Below are positions 61,073 to 64,000 of a stretch of 64,000 nt of DNA, one piece after another. This DNA comes from Caballeronia grimmiae. Lineage in GTDB: Bacteria > Pseudomonadota > Gammaproteobacteria > Burkholderiales > Burkholderiaceae. A program made the position numbers and the translations under genes. Position 1 is the stretch's first letter, and every line of letters starts with the position of its first letter. The notes under the pieces are model-generated. The model searched no databases, had not been told where the DNA came from, and saw only the letters and a list, made by a program, of their open reading frames with translations. The stretch is from the NCBI RefSeq assembly GCF_000698555.1, contig NZ_JFHE01000025.1, forward strand, positions 1 to 64,000, in the 5' to 3' direction.

Positions 61073-61381
61073 TTAGGGGCGATCGTAGATACCGGCGTTG
61101 ACGATGCCAGCCGCACGGCCCGATGCGGACGCGCCTTCCGCCGCACCGCCAAAGGACGATTCCGCGACGCCTTGCTGCGCGTTCACGCGGGCCTGGGCAG
61201 CCTGGATGTTGGCGGGGTAGGTCGTGTGGTCGCTTGCCGGGTTGTAGCCTGCGCGCTCGAGTTGGACCAGCTGCGCCCGGACTTCGGCGCGGGTGATGGG
61301 GCTATTGCTCTGCGCTTGAGCCAGCGCCGGGACAACCAAAGCAGAAGCGATGACGATGGCGGGAACGATCGACTTGAACAT
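61073..61381 (-). CDS. DUF4148-family small secreted protein
   Basis: 102 residues, Sec signal (MFKSIVPAIVIASALVVPAL, cut after AQA) and the short DUF4148 core: SNSPITRAEVRAQLVQLERA, GYNPASDHTTYPANIQAAQ. This Burkholderia-rich family is periplasmic or secreted, with no known activity. ATG 61381 has ggagagtcatc upstream, and a terminator follows. It is the last gene of the dense part of the window. Confidence 0.9.
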   Translation of the reverse strand: MFKSIVPAIVIASALVVPALAQAQSNSPITRAEVRAQLVQLERAGYNPASDHTTYPANIQAAQARVNAQQGVAESSFGGAAEGASASGRAAGIVNAGIYDRP

Positions 61382-62172
61382 GATGACTCTCCGTATTCCG
61401 ATTCGCGGGAACGTTGCAGTCGGGAGGGTGTCTCTCCACTGCTTCGTCGTTGAGAGGCAGTGTAAGCCGGTTGCGTCTCAGTACAAACCCTGATGCGACG
61501 AAATCAGTTTTGTCGGATTGACATTAATCGTGTCAATCGGAAGCTGCCATTCGATTGAAATCGCCTTCGCGCGCGCCTCCGACGTGCTCCCTTGGGATTT
61601 TCCGCTGTCGGTTTACCCTGACTTCTTTGAGCACTCAGTCCAGTTAAGTATCGGCGGCAACGCCTTAAAGTCGGGCGATCCGGAAGCAAACCGCGCAGCG
61701 GAACTGCTTATTCAACATTCGCTGCTCGGTGGGGGCGCACGTCGGCTTACCTTACCGTTGACGAGTGTCGTCGACCCCTGCCGACCGTCGGATCGTCGCG
61801 ATGTGTACGGCAGGCACCAGAGTGAAGTGGAGATATCAAACCTTCAGCACGGGTCCGTCTTTCGGATCAGCGACTCACACTTTCAAGGTGGGACGGCCGT
61901 TCCTTTTTTTTTACGGCTGCCGACAGGCCCTCGTCAGCCGTAGCCGACGCTCACCGTTCAGCCGACGTGCGGCTGCTGCACCTCCCTTTGCTGACTTGGC
62001 GAGGCGGCACAGTTGCATGTCAAGCTTTCCCTTGCGCAACGTCAACATTTAGGTTGCTTTTCGACGGCTTTGAGCGCATGGTGAAAAGATCCAGATGCAC
62101 CTGACCGCCCATTTTCGCATCCGGACAGGTATCGGTTCCTGACGGTCACGATCGCTTAAGGAGCGCGCCATC
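61382..62172. other. 791-base low-density stretch
   Basis: No gene I can support. An open frame of 141 codons from 61518 has a TTG start, no ribosome site and no recognisable family. The stretch is AT-richer than the genes to its left and holds an inverted repeat at 61516 and an eight-T tract at 61907. A good AAGGAG site at 62157 belongs to the next gene. Confidence 0.45.
61516..61538. promoter_or_regulatory. Perfect 8-bp inverted repeat, operator-like
   Basis: GATTGACA and TGTCAATC separated by TTAATCG; the centre-to-centre distance of the arms is 15. It is symmetric and AT-rich, as for a dimeric repressor site. It lies 135 bases upstream of the DUF4148 start (minus) and at the left edge of the low-density stretch. 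Confidence 0.6.
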
Positions 62173-62445
62173 ATGACCATCCCTACTATTGAATACAGAG
62201 GGTACGAGCTAGGTGCTTACTCTCACCAGGTATTCCCCTTGCATCGTGATCCGTATGCCAAAGGACCAAGGCAGTTCTCATCGTTCGTAAGGATAGACAC
62301 CATTCCGTCCAGCGAAGCTAAGGCTCGGCGCTATGCAACGTTGTTCGATGTGGTAAGTCCCGCCACCATGGGCGCTGCCATCGACCTTGCGATGCAATAC
62401 GGCAAAGACATCGTCGATGGCAAGGTTAAGGCTACCGAACTATGA
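62173..62445 (+). CDS. Small conserved hypothetical protein, HicB neighbour
   Basis: 90 residues, starting at ATG 62173 with TAAGGAGCG upstream. Sequence: TIPTIEYRGYELGAYSHQVF, then FSSFVRIDTIPSSEAKARRY and MGAAIDLAMQYGKDIVDGKV. Similar small proteins with a 'YRGY...' start are widespread in Burkholderia, but I know no function. The stop overlaps an ATG of the next frame (ATGA), so it is likely cotranscribed with the HicB-like gene. Confidence 0.75.
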   Translation: MTIPTIEYRGYELGAYSHQVFPLHRDPYAKGPRQFSSFVRIDTIPSSEAKARRYATLFDVVSPATMGAAIDLAMQYGKDIVDGKVKATEL

Positions 62446-62486
62446 CAGACCGAACGCGAGTCACCCCGCAACGGAGAGGGCAGGTC

Positions 62487-62900
62487 ATGCAATATCCGCT
62501 TTATGTGCACCGTGATGGATTCGCCGGCTTTCGCGCCAGTTTTCCCGACCTTCCACGAGCAGTTGCGCACGGCCATTCATTCGATGAACTCAAACGCAAC
62601 GCGCAAGAGGTCGTTGAGCTGATGTATGACCGCAGCGAGCAACTCATACCCGCTCCCACCTGCAGTACATCGGAATTGCAATCACTTGACATGGACGATG
62701 GGCAAGGGATCTGGATGTTCATCGAGATCAATCTGACGCGGGTTACCTCCAAAGCTGTGAGCGTTCAATTCAGTTTGCCTGAGAGTCTGATGCAGAGAGT
62801 CGATGCTGCAACAAAAGAGCGACACTCGACGCGCTCTACATTCTTTACGCTGGCTGCTGTGCACGAACTCGGAAACGGGGGCGAAGGGCAATTGTCCTAG
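62487..62900 (+). CDS. HicB-family antitoxin-like protein, no HicA found
   Basis: 137 residues: N-terminal HicB fold (MQYPLYVHRDGFAGFRASFP, AVAHGHSFDELKRNAQEVVE) and a C-terminal ribbon-helix-helix (KAVSVQFSLPESLMQRVDAA, RSTFFTLAAVHELG). ATG 62487 has ggagagggcaggt upstream; an earlier ATG at 62442 overlaps the previous stop and would add 15 residues. No HicA-type double-stranded RNA-binding protein is near on either strand. It could be an orphan antitoxin or a DNA-binding regulator. Confidence 0.82.
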   Translation: MQYPLYVHRDGFAGFRASFPDLPRAVAHGHSFDELKRNAQEVVELMYDRSEQLIPAPTCSTSELQSLDMDDGQGIWMFIEINLTRVTSKAVSVQFSLPESLMQRVDAATKERHSTRSTFFTLAAVHELGNGGEGQLS

Positions 62901-63047
62901 ATTTCAGTCTTCGGTTGGCATTCGCGGACCGCTTACATCGCGCGCCACGAGCGCGTCATTATTCGAAACGTGTCGCGTCGTCCCTGCTATCGGGGGCGAT
63001 GCCGACCGCCTGTTGGCGAACCCGTTCTCCCGTAGCAGGAGTGAATC

Positions 63048-63254
63048 ATGATTGATGACCAGGTAAATGCCGAAGAACTGGCAGAAAGCAGGAAACAGAG
63101 AGATGCCGCGGCGGATGCGACGGATGATGGCATGCCGGTGGCCCCCGAAGAAGAAAAGCGGGTCGCCGACGGGAGTCAGTGCAGAGGTCCGAAGCAATGG
63201 GTGAGGCAAGCAAGGAATTTGGTGGGTGCGGGAAGCAGCTTTATGCGACCTTGA
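63048..63254 (+). CDS. Small hydrophilic hypothetical protein
   Basis: 68 residues beginning MIDDQVNAEELAESRKQRDA, acidic in the first half, more basic near the end (RGPKQWVRQARNLVG). ATG 63048 has agcaggag upstream. No family recognised. It may be an intrinsically disordered protein; coding is uncertain because the region is otherwise sparse. Confidence 0.4.
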   Translation: MIDDQVNAEELAESRKQRDAAADATDDGMPVAPEEEKRVADGSQCRGPKQWVRQARNLVGAGSSFMRP

Positions 63255-63517
63255 ACGTGGAAGAATCTGCGAAGCGGCGGTTTTTTCCGGCGGCGCTGCA
63301 TCGTCCCGGTAGAAGAATCATAAAGGGGCTTTGATGTCAGGTCTGCTGGAGCAGGGAGAAGCCGCGGACTTGATCCCGAAGATGGGGCGTGCTCTTTTGC
63401 GAGCCGGCACGACTGAAGCCGTCATTTGAAGCTTTTAGCAGGCGGAACCGTTGCTGTTACTCTGGCAAGAGCGCTTTTGGCCCGAAGTTCGATCCAGCGG
63501 CGCCCTTGACATTGAGA
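63255..63517. other. 263 bases without a supported gene
   Basis: A 31-residue open frame at 63334-63429 (MSGLLEQGEAADLI) has AAGGGG upstream but no recognisable match. Nothing else. Confidence 0.3.
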
Positions 63518-63628
63518 TCACTGACGCTTCGAAGCTTCCTTCTTCAGCTTCTTCATGTCCTTCTTCTCCTTGGGCGTTCTAGTCGCTACTTTCTTTTCCG
63601 TCTTCTTGGCGTCATGGGCTTTGCTCAT
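63518..63628 (-). CDS. 36-residue lysine-rich protein
   Basis: Short but well-supported gene: on the minus strand a near-perfect AAGGAGG sits 5 bases before ATG 63628, and the frame MSKAHDAKKTEKKVATRTPK continues with EKKDMKKLKKEASKRQ to a stop at 63518. Fifteen or so of 36 residues are lysine or arginine. Similar tiny Lys-rich proteins with the AHD.KK start are familiar from Burkholderiales. Likely nucleic-acid- or ribosome-associated; function unknown. Confidence 0.65.
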   Translation of the reverse strand: MSKAHDAKKTEKKVATRTPKEKKDMKKLKKEASKRQ

Positions 63629-64000
63629 GATGGCCTCCTTTATCTATATTCTGACAGTGTACGACGCGACGCCCCCCGGGAGACATGGCTCGACAAAAAA
63701 CACGTCGAGGCCTTCCACCAGGCTGTCGGCGTAGCTCAGCAAACGATTTCCACAACACTAGGGCCCTCTGAGGTAGGGAAGATAGCGAGGAAAACACCAA
63801 AACTGAGTTGCAGCGCAAAGTAGCTACCGATGAGCAACGAGACAGGGCGCAGCGATGTCATCGCGAGTGCCCCTCAGTCGGGGCCGCCATGTCTCTACGG
63901 TTACACAGGACGTCTGCATCAAATGGCATCCTGCATGAGTGCAACCGAGGCCAGTCGTTGTCAAACAACGAAGGAAATTGGCATTTCCGCATCACAGCCA
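63629..64000. other. 372-base end of window, possible cut-off gene
   Basis: A frame from ATG 63830 (MSNETGRSDVIASAPQSGPP) stays open to the window end at 64000 without a stop. It has no ribosome site and no recognisable family in its 57 codons, so I list it only as a possibility. Upstream, 63629-63660 should hold the promoter of the lysine-rich gene. Confidence 0.3.

Noticed and set aside
61518..61943. 141-codon frame in the low-density stretch
   Set aside because: TTG start, no ribosome site, no recognisable motif; composition resembles random GC-rich sequence.
1..64000. tRNA, rRNA, CRISPR arrays, insertion sequences
   Set aside because: Looked for by eye on both strands; no conserved tRNA arms, repeat-spacer arrays or transposase motifs were found. 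A dedicated tRNA or CRISPR scan was not run.

Overview
The window looks like chromosomal core sequence of a Burkholderiaceae beta-proteobacterium (Burkholderia/Paraburkholderia/Caballeronia type). Grounds: high GC with strongly GC3-biased genes, gene neighbourhoods typical of that group (glyA-nrdR-minor pilins; kynB-kynU-kynA with a divergent Lrp regulator; lpxK-Trm112-kdsB-adk), and lineage-typical small families (DUF3318, DUF3579, DUF2242, DUF4148). I found no rRNA, tRNA, CRISPR array, insertion sequence or prophage. The exact species cannot be fixed from this sequence.

Layout. 0-4 kb: end of glyA, nrdR, then a tightly overlapping type IV minor-pilin operon (fimT-pilV-pilW-pilX-pilE) in which pilW carries a one-base frameshift. 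4-5.5 kb: a three-gene membrane/stress set resembling E. coli yqjD-yqjE. 5.7-11.8 kb: aromatic and amino-acid catabolism, with glutaryl-CoA dehydrogenase and a divergent IclR regulator, then the kynurenine pathway and its Lrp-type regulator. 11-25 kb: housekeeping and repair genes (flavin reductase, msrA, DUF72, cfa, pdxH, tcdA, thioredoxin-TPR, pirin, an EamA exporter, amiC-tsaE, queG-ogt-xerD). 25-28.3 kb: an unusual trio of an SMR-like exporter, a HAD-UbiA fusion and a polytopic membrane protein, suggestive of lipid-linked sugar chemistry. 28.5-44.5 kb: core genes (acyl-CoA dehydrogenase, ybaK, plsY, yajQ, murB, argF, rpsT, murJ, sirB1-like, SDR, adk, kdsB, Trm112, lpxK, xseA, sodB).

44.5-59 kb is more variable: a degenerate EAL protein, a GntR-DHA2 efflux pair, another MFS transporter, xanthine dehydrogenase (xdhA-xdhB) followed by an N-terminally truncated xdhC, AraC and LysR regulators, a 2-hydroxychromene-2-carboxylate isomerase-like protein and an orphan membrane-anchored TAXI binding protein. 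59-61.4 kb holds three small envelope/secreted proteins (BON, DUF2242, DUF4148). From about 61.4 kb to the end, gene density drops and the sequence looks accessory: an orphan HicB-like protein, small hypothetical genes and a 36-residue lysine-rich protein.

No unmistakable new multi-gene system is visible. The best leads are the HAD-UbiA/exporter/membrane-protein trio, the Rossmann-only XdhC, the catalytically degenerate EAL protein, the orphan HicB gene pair, and several genes whose best -10 box lies so close to the ATG that the mRNA would be leaderless.
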